Assembly: GCF_014839805.1 (NCBI RefSeq)
Contig: NC_051129.1
Coordinates: forward strand, 9,180,920 to 9,244,919
Direction: 5' to 3'
Source: Manduca sexta
Taxonomy: Eukaryota; Arthropoda; Insecta; Lepidoptera; Sphingidae
DNA length: 64,000 nt
Both the position numbers and the translations under genes were made by a program. Below the pieces are notes generated by a model that saw only the letters and a program-made list of their open reading frames with translations, was not told where the DNA came from and searched no databases. Below are positions 49,360 through 60,165 of this stretch, piece after piece. The stretch's first letter is position 1; the number at the start of each line of letters is the position of its first letter.

Positions 49360-50025
49360 ATTTTTTATTTTATTTATTTAATTAGGTTTGATTACAGTTG
49401 TAACAATTTTATAAAAATATAAAACATACGAGTACAAACACAGTTAAAAAAAGTTTAGAATAAGTTGCAAAACTAATCACAAGCAAACAGAGTGCAAAAA
49501 AAAACAAACTCAAAGAAAAAAATTGGGTAAAAAACGGATAATGCGATGTGATTCTCGGACCCTATATTATGGTATAGATGTTTAAAATTAGTTTTAATGT
49601 CTTAATATCCTGATATCTTTTTCTGAGTTTGGTTATAAACGAGCTTAAATTTGAAGAGGCTTATTTAATGGATAGGGAAGGGATTTTCAGATTTGGTTCA
49701 GTAGATATACTAGTCGGAACAAACCGGACTAATCTCTGATGCCAAAAGAGCTATGTTATCAGTACAAAGTTTGTATTTGGGAATTTGTGAGTATTTATGT
49801 CATCATTACTCTTGAAGAGATAAACTGATTTTGATTTAGTTTTTTTGTTCTGGAGACGCTATAATAATCATCTTAAAATTATTATATTGCGACAGTGCGT
49901 ACAAGCCTTAAAATCATTGAATTGCAATGTTCGCCTATGTGTATTAATTGGATAAAGCGCCTAAGATTCTAATTACCGATTATAATCTATGCATGATTTT
50001 GATGAGGCTTAACATTGAATGCCTG
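49360..50025 (-). other. Possible antisense LINE 3' end, otherwise featureless
   Basis: 'ttttattttatttatttaat' followed by 'acagttgtaacaattttata' resembles an antisense LINE tail. The remainder has no recognisable coding content. Confidence 0.4.
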
Positions 50026-50280
50026 ACTGCCTAGGGTAGTTGGTGCTAGTTGTATTACTTGGCGGGTCGTCAGTTGAGGTCTCGGGTTCGTATCCTGGAT
50101 CGGGCAAAGCAATATAGGTTTTTTTCTCGGTATCAGCTCAGAGTCTCGGATTTCCTCTAATATTATGGTACAGCATAAGTGCGTCGAGAAGTCGGTGCCC
50201 TAGGCGCCTGTGCTTACCCCTTCGACAAAAGGCGTCAGTGTGTGTGTATGTGTGTGTGTGTGTGTCTGTGTTTCTGTGAG
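50026..50280 (+). repeat. SINE copy ending in a (GT)n microsatellite
   Basis: 'gtctcgggttcgtatcctgg', then 'atcgggcaaagcaatatagg' and 'ttaccccttcgacaaaaggc', belongs to the 26141-26378 family. GT repeats run from about 50239 to 50262. Confidence 0.82.
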
Positions 50281-50774
50281 GAGGGTGGCGCGTGCGTCCG
50301 TGCATGTGCGTCCAGCAATTCCAAGCACCTGAGGTGTGCTTTGTCGTAAAGCTTACGCATATACGCAGTCGTAATCTATGTCAGGTATTGAGGTCGTCAT
50401 CCATAAAAGTTTATACTACCATATCTCGTCTATAAAAACCTTTGTATATTTCACCCATTCTATTTTAATGCCATTCGTCTTAATGATGTTTGTAGCGTAG
50501 GGCAGGGCTAGATTATAAATAAGCCCTTTTAAAAGTGACACAAAATCGTTTCGCGGAGACAAAGCCGACAGGCCCACTGTGGCCTCATTTAATAAATAGC
50601 CGGAAAGTGACGCGACACTTTTTTTTATGAAACTGATGTGTCATAAACAATGACGTAATATTACTGCGAACAATCGATAGTCGTATTTTGAATTTGGCGC
50701 TTATGCTTTTTTTATGTAAGCCTTTGACCATATGTTATTCAAATGACCGAATATTTTTATGTTTTAATAAATAA

Positions 50775-51093
50775 TATCAGCCCTGTATTATATACTGTCC
50801 CACTGTTGGGCATGGGCTTCCTCTATTACTTAGAGAGATTAAGCCGTGGACACCACGCTGGCCTAGTGCAGATTGGTAGACTTCACACACCCTCGAAAAT
50901 TTCTCTAAATAATTACTCAGGTATGCAGGTTTTCTTCACCGTTAAAGTAAGCCATAGTTCACAAAGAATACACATATATTTTTTTAGAAAAGTCAGAAGT
51001 GTGTGCTCTTGGATTCGAACCTGCGTAAATTTGTCTCGGCAATCCGTTCCACAACCAACTAGGCTATCGCCGCTTATTATTATTATTATTATT
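50775..51093 (-). repeat. tRNA-derived SINE, near full length, antisense
   Basis: It starts with 'atatcagccctgtattatat' and ends 'ccaactaggctatcgccgct' plus an ATT run, the reverse complement of 3682-4015. The 135-residue open frame at 50743-51150, the longest in the window, is a read-through of this SINE and not a gene. Confidence 0.88.
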
Positions 51094-51369
51094 GTTTTAA
51101 AGTATTTGATAATTATTTTACCACTACCCGCCTTTATCGTACTCGAATAGGGTTAACACATTTAATACAAGCGAATTAAAGTCTGGGTAATTTGTTCTAG
51201 TAGAACCCCTAAACATTTTTCCAATCCTTGAAGTTTGACTCATCACAATTCAGCAGTGAAAGCGTACATATAACTCGAGTCATGCCGACTTTCTTTTCGT
51301 AATTTATATAAAAACAATTATATTTGAACGATTTGCATACCACAATAATTCATTTTAGTAGTACCTACT

Positions 51370-51556
51370 TATACAGGGTCGTTTTCACATAACGTTACTA
51401 AATGAAACCTCTTACTAACATGTGGGTGTATTTCTGACTGAAAGTATGATGTTGCTGCCGCAACGAATTCTCTCATAGTAGTAGTGGATTTAGGGTGCGT
51501 AAAATTAGAATTGCTTTTTATTATTATTTATTTTGTTGGAAACTTACACTTTTTTA
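51370..51556 (+). mobile_element. Truncated copy of the 'tatacagggtc' TIR element
   Basis: 'tatacagggtcgttttcaca' and 'acgttactaaatgaaacc' match the left end of 24983-25402, as do 'atttctgactgaaagtat' and 'gtagtggatttagggtgcgt'. It has an internal deletion and stops at about 51556, next to a SINE fragment. Confidence 0.82.
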
Positions 51557-51561
51557 GTTTT

Positions 51562-51645
51562 TTTTTCTCATAGTCCGGTGAGACGACAATCCGAGATGTC
51601 CGGAGACAGACTAGGCACAGGATAGGATTACTGCGTTAAGTGTCT
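51562..51645 (-). repeat. SINE body fragment just upstream of tRNA-Lys
   Basis: 'ctcatagtccggtgagacga', then 'caatccgagatgtccggaga', matches 43240-43300. It ends within about 10 bp of the tRNA gene. Confidence 0.65.
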
Positions 51646-51657
51646 CTATAGCCCGGA

Positions 51658-51669
51658 TAGCTCAGTCGG
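51658..51669 (+). promoter_or_regulatory. A box of the tRNA-Lys internal Pol III promoter
   Basis: TAGCTCAGTCGG matches the A-box consensus TRGCNNAGYNGG exactly. Confidence 0.85.
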
Positions 51670-51701
51670 TAGAGCATTGGACTTTTGATCCAAGGGTCCA
51701 G

Positions 51702-51712
51702 GGTTCAAGTCC
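51702..51712 (+). promoter_or_regulatory. B box of the tRNA-Lys internal Pol III promoter
   Basis: GGTTCAAGTCC matches the B-box consensus GGTTCRANNCC exactly. Confidence 0.88.
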
Positions 51713-51728
51713 CTGTCCGGGCGTCACA

Positions 51729-51732
51729 TTTT
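51729..51732 (+). terminator. Pol III T-run terminator after tRNA-Lys
   Basis: A run of four T residues begins 6 bp after the last tRNA base, the minimal termination signal for RNA polymerase III. Confidence 0.7.
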
Positions 51733-53837
51733 AGTATTTAAATACATTTTCAGTCCAATGAATACTTCAATAGTATTGCATTAATTACACTACTAATTTT
51801 ACGATAGGGAATAACCGTCAGCCAAATATTTTTTTTGATATTAAAAAACACACGATTCGTTAAAATGCACGATGACGTCTTACTTTTACATGTACATATA
51901 AAATTTCAAATTACAAGTTCAATTTGAGACCGCTGTCTAGTTATAACTATGAATTTATGACATTTTACCTTTATTTCAGATTGAAAATGGAGCCATCAAA
52001 TGATGGGGCCGATTCTTTAGCGTCATTTTATTTGTTATGCGTAATTCATCCTATGATATCTTCTCACCATGTGGATACTCTTTGTCATTTAATGGTTTTA
52101 CAAGTTAAATAAATTAACTTGGAAAAAAATATCTTAGGTACTGACCTATGAAAGCATATTTTGTTTGTAACAATAGTTTACAAGCTCCATAAAGGCGCTT
52201 GAAAAAAAATACTTAGGGCGAGTACATATTAGGGCATTTGTTTGTAAGACTGAGTTTACTTTGTCACAATTTTTAGGACTTTCAAACTAACCTAAAAGTG
52301 ATTACTACGTTGGATATTTTATTTCTAAGCTATGCTAATTCCGATGTGTTTATACATTTTGATCTAGCAAATAAACCAGAGCGTTTTACCCACAATTCCA
52401 ATAATTCAAAGAGAAAATAGTGTGAAACAGAGAGGAGCTCTTCCAGTAAATGTCCACGACTCTAGAATATTTTGTCGAATGCAGCGTCGAGTAGTCGAAG
52501 GAATATTTTATAAAATGTTTTTAAAAAGACCTTTTGCTTTTATTGTACCTTTGGTATAAGCGTGGGAGTATCAATTTATTCATGTTCTGCATAATGCTCG
52601 CGTGCAACATCGACGAGCAAACAGCGTGTTAGAGCGCGTTTAAAATGCGTTCGGCTGTATGCACACACCCTTATATACCAACTAAATAGTTTTGCTTATC
52701 AACCATTTTATTAAATTCCATTCATGTCATCCAAGTTCATAATATTATTACACTGAGGACTGATTTTTTAATTAGATAAAATTTATTTTTAAGGCTCAAA
52801 GTAAAAATGTTAGTTGTGTGCACAAAATTGTCAGTTTGTCTCCATCGAGTTTGTCTCAATTTCATGTATATTCAGGTAATATAATATAATATTTGATTGA
52901 TTAATTTTATCTAACAATAAAAATGTTTGCCCTAAGAAGTAATATTGTGTTATAATTTTTTTGACATCAATTGCCTCATTAGTGGAATAGCAACGCAATA
53001 AGGCTGCGAAATGTGATGACCTTGACTGGATTCTCCAGGCAAGTATTGAAAATCAGAGTGAAATATTCGATAGCAAAACATTTAGTCCACTTTAGTTGCC
53101 ATTAATTAGAATTTGTGTCAGAATAGAATTGGCTTACCTCCCGATTACAACATAGCATATAATTTATTATCAATAAGTTGCCCTCTCAATCCCTTCATGT
53201 TAGATATAAATTAGTAAAAAAATAAAAAACATTTTATGAAAATTGTTTTTATTTTCAAAACAATCTGTACTTGATAAGTACAATAAAATTTTTACCTAGC
53301 GTTCGTTTTTTAACAATGAAAAACTTACAGGGTTCTTACACTATGAGTTGATAAGATGAACGACTAGAAATAATATTTTACAATGATCCATGATACTTGA
53401 ATTGTAAGATATTTATACGCTTGATGGCAGTGGCCCAGTACGAGTTTTTAACTGTTACAGTTTTCGTATGGAGGCTATTATTATTTACGTAAATAAGCCG
53501 TCTTTTCATACATATTATTTTGTGTTTCTCTTCCTAAATTATACGTTCTTCTATCAATTATAATTTACGGAAAATAATAATTAAAAAATATATACAGTCA
53601 GGCTTTGAATTCTTAGTCATAAATTTAGGAGAGTATAATCTTGTTACTGCTATTATTATTAGATTAGTTTTTATTTAATGCTTTAATTGCTAATTGTAGG
53701 CCTTAATAAGCATTATTATGTATAATATTAAAAAAGTCAAATTATGCGTTGTATTTGGGCACTGTTAAAAACTCACACTAAGTCACAATATAAATAATAG
53801 TTTCTACATATGTAGCCATTATATAGAAAATAAACTT
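51733..53837. other. No gene seen
   Basis: The frame at 51924-52112 (+) follows an acceptor-like 'ctttatttcag', but its peptide has no recognisable domain and no partner exon. Confidence 0.4.
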
Positions 53838-54070
53838 ATAATGGCAGGTACAGAGCAAGCGAACAAGCGCGAGCGAACGTGAACGAATGGTTTTCGTTCA
53901 TCGAGACCGCATGCTTGCTCGCCTTTGGTGAATCATCCACATGTACTCGTAAGTTCGGTCGCGTACGCTCGCGCCCGCATGCTTGCTTGTCTACGGTGAA
54001 TCGTCCAAACACATTTGTTATTGTTCGCTCCATCATTCGCTTGGTCTGTACTCATGCCGTATACATAATT
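53838..54070 (+). repeat. Dispersed repeat 'gagaccgcatgct' (copy 2, partly duplicated)
   Basis: 'aatggttttcgttcatcgag', then 'accgcatgcttgctcgcc' and 'gtgaatcatccacatgt', followed by a second, diverged round ('cccgcatgcttgcttgtc', 'ggtgaatcgtccaaaca'). It matches 8890-9005. The antisense and sense open frames are artefacts. Confidence 0.75.
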
Positions 54071-55821
54071 AAAATAATTGTTGAGTCATTTTGGATACAG
54101 TTTGGTAGTATTGAAGGTTAAAAGAGCACAAGCTATGTACAGACTCGAAGGAAGTTCATGAAAATGACTAATTTGGCACAAGTTAAAAAAAAAAAATTGT
54201 TGAAAATGGTATGTTAATTCTGATGTTATAATCAATAATAACAAAGTGACGGATTATCAATTTAGTTGGATATATTTTATTTCTCGATACCTCTATTAAA
54301 ATTCTAAAGATTTTTTAAAATATATAAATATTTAAATATATTAAAAACGAATAAGGTATATAATACTTTATTCGTTTATTTATATTTTGAAGTATTCGAA
54401 GATGAAAAGAAACGTATTTTACACTGAAATCTATTTATGAGAGCTTCTATCCCGAGTCTGTACTAGCTCTAACCTAAACAGATTATCCTCACACCACGCC
54501 ACGCGGCAGTGATCCATAATGTTCATGTTAGCCAATCGTAGGATTAGCCACATACAGTATTTATTATTGTATACATATTTTATAACGCGAAGGTAATCAG
54601 CGGAATATATGCAAAACATCAGTGATGATAATTATAATCTGCATAAACATTTTGCAAATGTTACATTTTATGACAAACTAAAATACAATTTACGAAATAG
54701 TATGATCCGTCATGATTTATACAAACTAATTACGAAAATTGTTTATATTAATTACACGTAACAAACTATCAAGAAAGTTAGTAATTTTAATATTTACATA
54801 AATATACCACAACATAGATATTAAAGCTTGTTATTTACAAAACTACTTGGATAATTGTAACTGAAACATTTAATGAGCTTTTTCCAACTATTCAGACGGT
54901 TGAAACTCCCTAGAGATGTTTAACCAGTCAGCAATATTTCAAACTTGAGAGAAGGAATTTTAAGTAAACGAGATAAATTGAAATAGTTTTATACTGGTCG
55001 TATGTAAATTAAAATTAATAAATACGACAAGACTTTAATAGTACACCGAATTATCATTCAATATTAATTACAAATATTCATCTTGCATGTTGTTTCGTGC
55101 CAAGACATATCACTCATGTGGCACCACGTCGCAAGACATAAGTATTTCTTCATTAATAAGAATATTATTATAAACATGTATATACATTGAAACACTTTTG
55201 TTGGCAAAGCCGTTTGAAAATGTAGTCTTGATAGCAAATCGATAGTGATCTTTGTTAGACGAATCGTTTATGTATTTTTATTATTATTATATTGTCGATA
55301 TGTTCCACCGGAATCATTGCTTTACGAAATTGATCCTACATACAATTTATTTACAGTCTTTCACATTCGTCACTTAAAATCTATTTAAAAAATAACTAGA
55401 ATTCAATGTCTATAATTGTTTAGTGTCGTTCCGTCCTTCGTGATCTTTTAGAAATTGCAGCTTTTCCGTGGCGCGATACCTGTGAAATTTTACACGGAAT
55501 TTTACAATCTTTACCGTTATTTTCTTGTCTCCAATATAAGTTACGTGTAATTTTGAATTTCTTTTCCGTTCACGTCGCAACTTAATTGGAAAGTTTGAAA
55601 TTTATAGTTTCTTTATGGTGATATTTTTATAATTTAATTGATTTGTTACTTTGGTGTACTTTACGTTCAATTTCTAATATCGTTACCTTACCTAGATCTT
55701 TTTTTTCTTCTCACTGTATCTACTGGTGTTGCTTCCACACATAAAACTATGAGTTTACTACTGCACGAATATCTGAAACAAAATAACACGCCTTTACTTG
55801 CCTTGTTTTGTATTGTTTCTG
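54071..55821. other. No gene seen; candidate territory for the missing Mp exon
   Basis: AT-rich. I looked here on the minus strand for a short exon encoding a Cys...VLCIE tail in the required phase and did not find one. Confidence 0.45.
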
Positions 55822-56040
55822 TAGTAGCTTTTGTTCGCGGCTTCGTTCGCGTGAAGGAGTTTTTTGGGATAAAAGTCCCGCTATATATATTTTCCCGAGA
55901 TAAAAAATAACCTATAACCTCTCCAGATTCTTAAACTATCTCCATATCAAATTGCATAAAAATCCATATAGTAGATTTTGAGATAATCGATAACATACAA
56001 ACAGACAGAAAAGAGTACTTTGTTTTATAGTATGTATAGA
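55822..56040 (+). repeat. 'gcggcttcgttcgcgt' interspersed repeat
   Basis: 'agcttttgttcgcggcttcg', then 'gggataaaagtcccgctata', 'tctccatatcaaattgcata' and 'aacagacagaaaagagtac', ending 'gttttatagtatgtatag'. The open frame at 55638-55910 runs into it. Confidence 0.8.
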
Positions 56041-56661
56041 TATGTATCTATAAAAACATGTATGGTAAATTTGGTTTACGTAATTATGTCCCGTTACAAT
56101 TATCATACTAATTAAAGTTTAAATTTACTGAATAACTTATTTAAAATTCTACGAAATGGACAATATTGTGGCGATGTTACTTAATACATCGTTCATATTT
56201 ATAAATTAAAATTAATTGACGCAGGAGAAGCAACTCAATAGTATAGTTGAATTTTCTATCAAAATGATGTGATTTTACTCTTCACATTATTCGAAATAGA
56301 AATGAATTTATTTAATGCGTTTCTATTACAAAGAAACTTTTAAAATTTAATTTCTAGTATTAACAGAAGACGTCTTATACATTTAAAATATGAAAAGTGC
56401 AAAACTTTGTGAGAAAATTGCATAAACAATAGGTACAGGCCATTCTTAGATGCCCAGTTATATTGTATTCTATTGAACTAAGTAGACACTAGTCTGATTA
56501 CTTAATAAAGAAATATATCGTTTCAAAACATCTTTTATTCAAAATGTTTCAATTTATTTATCATTTTGATAGATACCTACGTGCATCCCCGAACCATCGA
56601 TTAAATTATTACTTACACAGATTTGATAAAGCGTCCACGAGAAAAATCTATAAATACTCAC

Positions 56662-56805
56662 GTTTCTTGGTCCAAAAGTTTGTTAGAGCGAAGCGATGAC
56701 GCCAGCCCGTATTTATCCGGACTACTGCTGTGCCACGCGTCGCAATACGCGTCCATTGCTGGCTCTCCGTTCGGACTCGCTCCATGCCAAACGGCTTTTG
56801 TCGGC
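56662..56805 (-). CDS. Mp: Multiplexin coding exon: endostatin domain, C-terminal part (not the last exon)
   Basis: The exon has 144 nt: 1 nt completing Trp, 47 codons, and AC left over. It encodes (W)PTKAVWHGASPNGEPAMDA, YCDAWHSSSPDKYG and LASSLRSNKLLDQE(T). This matches endostatin '[26 protein letters not shown]' and 'ASSLLGGRLL'. It contains the third conserved cysteine (YCDAW). The acceptor is CTCCGCAG and the donor GTGAGT. The frame is open and ends in phase 2, so another exon is required for the last two cysteines and the 'VLCIE'-like tail. I did not find it in the remaining 56.6 kb. Confidence 0.96.
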
Positions 56806-57161
56806 CTGCGGAGTAATAACAGCTGGCACGCGCACTAATGCAATCATGTAAGTACTGCTGCATTGACGGTTTTGTACGTCCCGGTGCTTTTGTTTAGGTC
56901 AGGTTGGTTTTACTTTTAAAAGTTACACAATTGTGATATTTAGTGGCATCTTTTAGATGGAAATATTTTTATGAAGTAGGGAAGATATTTGGATACTAAA
57001 TACAGAATGATAAATGAGACACTCGTTTCCCTAGGGTGTTTAAAACACGAAGTATTTCAATGCAATTTTGCTGTTAATTGGACTGAGTTATGCCAAAATG
57101 TACTTCCTACTTTTAAACGAGATTTATAGCTTATTATTTATTAATTTCCAGCTAATGCAGC

Positions 57162-57436
57162 ATACATTATGCATTTATCGCTCTCTTAATAAAATAATGA
57201 CCTATTCCAACATTGTTAATTTGTGGGAATCGTCTAAAACTTATTTCTGTTAGCGATCTTTACTTCTTCTTCCTTTTTTTTCATGCCATAGGTTTCATTT
57301 TTGATCTATGTTTAATAATTTCAATTGTATAGCAACTTAAAAAAAGGTCGCAAAGACAAATTCGTTTCTTTGACGATTCCCACAAATTAACAATTTTGGA
57401 AAAAGTCAATATTTTTTAAGAGAGCATTATGTATTT
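57162..57436. repeat. Foldback element in Mp intron
   Basis: The left arm ('cattatgc...cgctctcttaataaaat', 'attgttaatttgtgggaatc') about 57164-57259 is mirrored by the right arm about 57346-57432 ('gacgattcccacaaattaac', 'aagagagcattatg'). The arms are about 90 bp, diverged but alignable throughout. Confidence 0.82.
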
Positions 57437-58409
57437 TACGCGAGACGAGAATATTTCGTAATCGCTCATTGTAATAGTATGTAACGTTTCAGACAGATAA
57501 AACTCCCCGTATATATTTTTCCTGGAGCCTATATCACTCAGGAGTAACGTAGCTTCCTATCAATGAAAGAATATTTAAGATTAAAATCTCTGATCAACTA
57601 GTCGGTTGGTATTTAAAACTAGTATTTTTATAATTTTAATACTAAGGTGTTTCCAATAATCGTCACTATTTTATGAAAATAATAATATATCCAATAATAT
57701 ACCGATGGTTAAAATGCTAATTAAGCGAAAATTTTACGACACAAGTTTCATACATATTTGAAATTAGCACGTTTTCCTAAGTTTTTTTTTTTTAACGTAG
57801 TTAATTTTTTTCGAAAAATAATGTTGCTTAAGTGAATTAGCCTTTCAACTGTCGATATGATTTTAGGACTATGTCAAGTTTGATGGACTTGTGGATTGGT
57901 TCCATTTTGTAACACTACGATAATATGTAAGAAGAGTATTCGCAAAAAGAATCTTACATCTTCACCTGCCTCAAAGACTGGACAATAAACAGAAACCGAT
58001 AAAAATGCACCGTATTATTTAGCACCGACATGTACAAATGCCTATACAGCAGTAATTATGAATATGTTTTTTATGATCCAAATGAAATAATCTTTTACAT
58101 AAACATTTACCTAATCATAATATCGTAAATATTTATTGCTAGTCTGATATTGCTGTAAGAACAAACACAAAACATTAATTAATTTCCAACTCGGTTTCTC
58201 GTTAACTTATTTAATTCATTTAGGTCTTTACATATTTATAGATATTGATATTGGATTTTAAATAGTAGTTATTAAAAATGAGGTGTATAATTTAAATAAA
58301 TATTAGTATGTTTTTATAGAAATAAGACGCGTTTCACACAAACTACACTACAAAAATCTTACGTACTAGATTGTTGACAATACGTATTATTTATGTTAAT
58401 ATGTTATAT

Positions 58410-58702
58410 CATATCCGTCCTGTATTATATACTGTCCCACTGCTGGGCACGGGCCTTCTTCACTACTGTGTGTGTGGTAGGTCTTAGTCCACCACGCTGG
58501 CTTAGTACGGATTGGTAGACTTCACACGCCCTCGAAATCCCTATAGAGAACTTCTCAGGAATGCAGGTTTCCTCACGATGTTTTCCTTCACCGTTAAAGC
58601 GATAGATAATTCACAAAGAATACACACATAATTTTAGAAAAGTTAGAGGTGTGTGCCCTCGGGATTCGAACCTGCAGACATTCGTCTCGGCAGTCCATTC
58701 CA
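58410..58702 (-). repeat. tRNA-derived SINE in Mp intron, head truncated
   Basis: It matches 50775-51060 ('atactgtcccactgctgggc', 'gattggtagacttcacacgc', 'cgggattcgaacctgcagac') but stops before the 'gctatcgccgct' head. It lies in sense relative to neither SINE promoter nor exon. Confidence 0.85.
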
Positions 58703-59565
58703 AAAAATAGTATGAACCGAGCCCTAAATTACAGTTTGTGAAAAACTGGACGAGAAAAGTTAAATAACAAAACTGTCACATGCTGACGTAATTTGTGCTG
58801 CGTGGACATATTTGAGCTTAATAATAACTTTATTCATTATTTGTTTGCAAAAAACGTCTGCTATACAGTTGGACTTTCTAACTCTAACTTTGGTTAAATT
58901 AGAGATGAAACATAATGCGAACGAAAATATTTTAGGTACATTTTTAGTTAACTAGAGTTTCTTTTTTATCATTATTTTTGAAGCTTGGTCATAATTTCAC
59001 GACCATGTCGTTCCATACGATTGCTTTCTCCAGTGCTCACTCACTTCTCACGATTTCAAATACTCAAAAATTAAAGAAAGAGGTCGGGGGGTTTAAACAG
59101 TGATAACGGTAGCAATATTAACTTAATTATTAGTATTGTTGTTTGATAAATAAAGAAAATTAAACAGATATTGTACATGCCGTATACCTATGCTAACGTA
59201 AGCATAAGAGGCGGGGGGAAAGAGATAAGAGCTTGGTTTACTGACAGCTTGCTGTTTGTTCAGCTGATCTGACAGCCAACTAGATTCAAGTTGTATCTCA
59301 ATATTAGCCAATCATAACGGCCCTATATCTACGCACTGCGAAGGCTGCCATGTCGTCAGCACTGAGAAACAGACTTGTTATCACAGCAATGCTCATTGCT
59401 CCTTCCTTAAATAAATATCATCTGTGAATGAGGGGGTAAGCATTTACTATTGTTTGATATTTGAATAAGTACTGCTGGTCAAATATACGATGACCAAGTC
59501 TAAGACACGTCGTCGACAAATATTCTCTTTAATAAGGAATAATAATGAAATGCATACTTATATAT

Positions 59566-59870
59566 TTAGAGCCTATTTCACAAACTTTCAGTAAATTTTA
59601 TTTCACAATTATTATATTAAACAGATAATGTAGATAGCACTCATTTTATTATCATTTATTTAGGAGCATAGATTAGATTGACTTTTGTATTTGGTTGGCT
59701 TACACATTAATGTGACCAGCATTTACTTAACATTGTGAAACATTCCTGAGTATCTACATTAGTCATAGTTAATCAACGTTTACTTTGTGATGTGACCAGC
59801 CTTAACTTAACATTGTGAAACATTCCTGAGTATCTACATTAGTCATAGAAGGTTAATCGACGTTTACATT
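59566..59870. mobile_element. Small TIR element with internal 80-bp duplication, in Mp intron
   Basis: It begins 'ttagagcctatttcacaaac', as in the 27866 and 31598 elements. The segment starting 'tgtgaccagc' occurs at 59711 and again at 59791 (period 80), with 'aacattgtgaaacattcctg' in both. Confidence 0.78.
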
Positions 59871-59985
59871 CTGATTCCTTAATGGTTCTTGTTCCCACTC
59901 GATTGTTACCTACATTTCGATGTAATAAAATATTCATAAAAGGAACTATAGATAATATGAGTCATTACCGATCGAAATTACTTAC

Positions 59986-60165
59986 CAGCCAGGATCTGTA
60001 AGGACATTCTGTCCACTGAAACTGAAGATCCTCGGCGCGTGGGCGAATAGTGCGCCTGATCCGTCGAACATTTCTCCCCAGGAGTTGAAGAGGACGTCAC
60101 CTCTTATGTTCACCACTGGGATTTCTCTGTCTACCCAGCTGACTATAGAGTCTATTGTTTGTACC
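59986..60165 (-). CDS. Mp: Multiplexin coding exon: endostatin domain, central part
   Basis: The exon has 180 nt: 1 nt completing Arg, 59 codons, and TG left for a Trp. It reads VQTIDSIVSWVDRE, IPVVNIRGDVLFNSW, GEMFDGSGALFAH and APRIFSFSGQNVLTDPG(W). Vertebrate endostatin has 'LYSIVRRADR', 'VPIVNLKDELLFPSW', 'EALFSGSEG' and 'ARIFSFDGKDVLRHPTW' at the same places, so the domain identity is secure. The acceptor is TCTAACAG and the donor GTAAGT. It is followed by the largest intron seen (3180 bp, 56806-59985), which holds a SINE, a foldback element and an 80-bp duplication. Confidence 0.97.

Larger units (their letters stand above)
51651..51723 (+). tRNA. tRNA-Lys (anticodon TTT), with G37
   Basis: The 73 bases fold into a perfect cloverleaf. 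The acceptor stem GCCCGGA pairs with TCCGGGC and leaves G as discriminator; the D stem is GCTC/GAGC; the anticodon stem is TTGGA/TCCAA; the T stem is CAGGG/CCCTG around TTCAAGT. The anticodon TTT is at 51684-51686, and the rest closely resembles animal tRNA-Lys(UUU). The base after the anticodon (51687) is G, whereas lysine tRNAs normally have A there for the t6A modification. It is not part of a SINE, although a truncated SINE ends just upstream (about 51562-51645). No CCA is encoded, as expected in eukaryotes. Confidence 0.93.
56806..59985 (-). other. Multiplexin intron with repeats
   Basis: This 3180-bp intron sits between the central and C-terminal endostatin exons (donor GTAAGT, acceptor CTCCGCAG). 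It contains a foldback element at 57162-57436, an antisense SINE at 58410-58702 and a MITE-like element with an internal 80-bp duplication at 59566-59870. I saw no coding segment in the rest. Confidence 0.85.

Noticed and set aside
50743..51150. Longest open frame in the window (135 residues, plus strand)
   Set aside because: It is entirely explained by an antisense tRNA-derived SINE (50775-51093); the peptide has no domain and includes the SINE's ATT tail as an isoleucine run.
51924..52112. 62-residue plus-strand frame after an acceptor-like 'ctttatttcag'
   Set aside because: The peptide has no recognisable similarity and no partner exon was found; a chance pyrimidine tract in AT-rich DNA is more likely.
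54431..54619. Cys-containing minus-strand frame considered as the missing Mp terminal exon
   Set aside because: It lacks the Cys...VLCIE arrangement of the endostatin end and has no fitting phase 2 acceptor.
56623..56863. 71-residue open frames on both strands at the last visible Mp exon
   Set aside because: They overlap the real minus-strand exon 56662-56805 but are in other frames or read into introns; the frame matching endostatin is set by the neighbouring exons.
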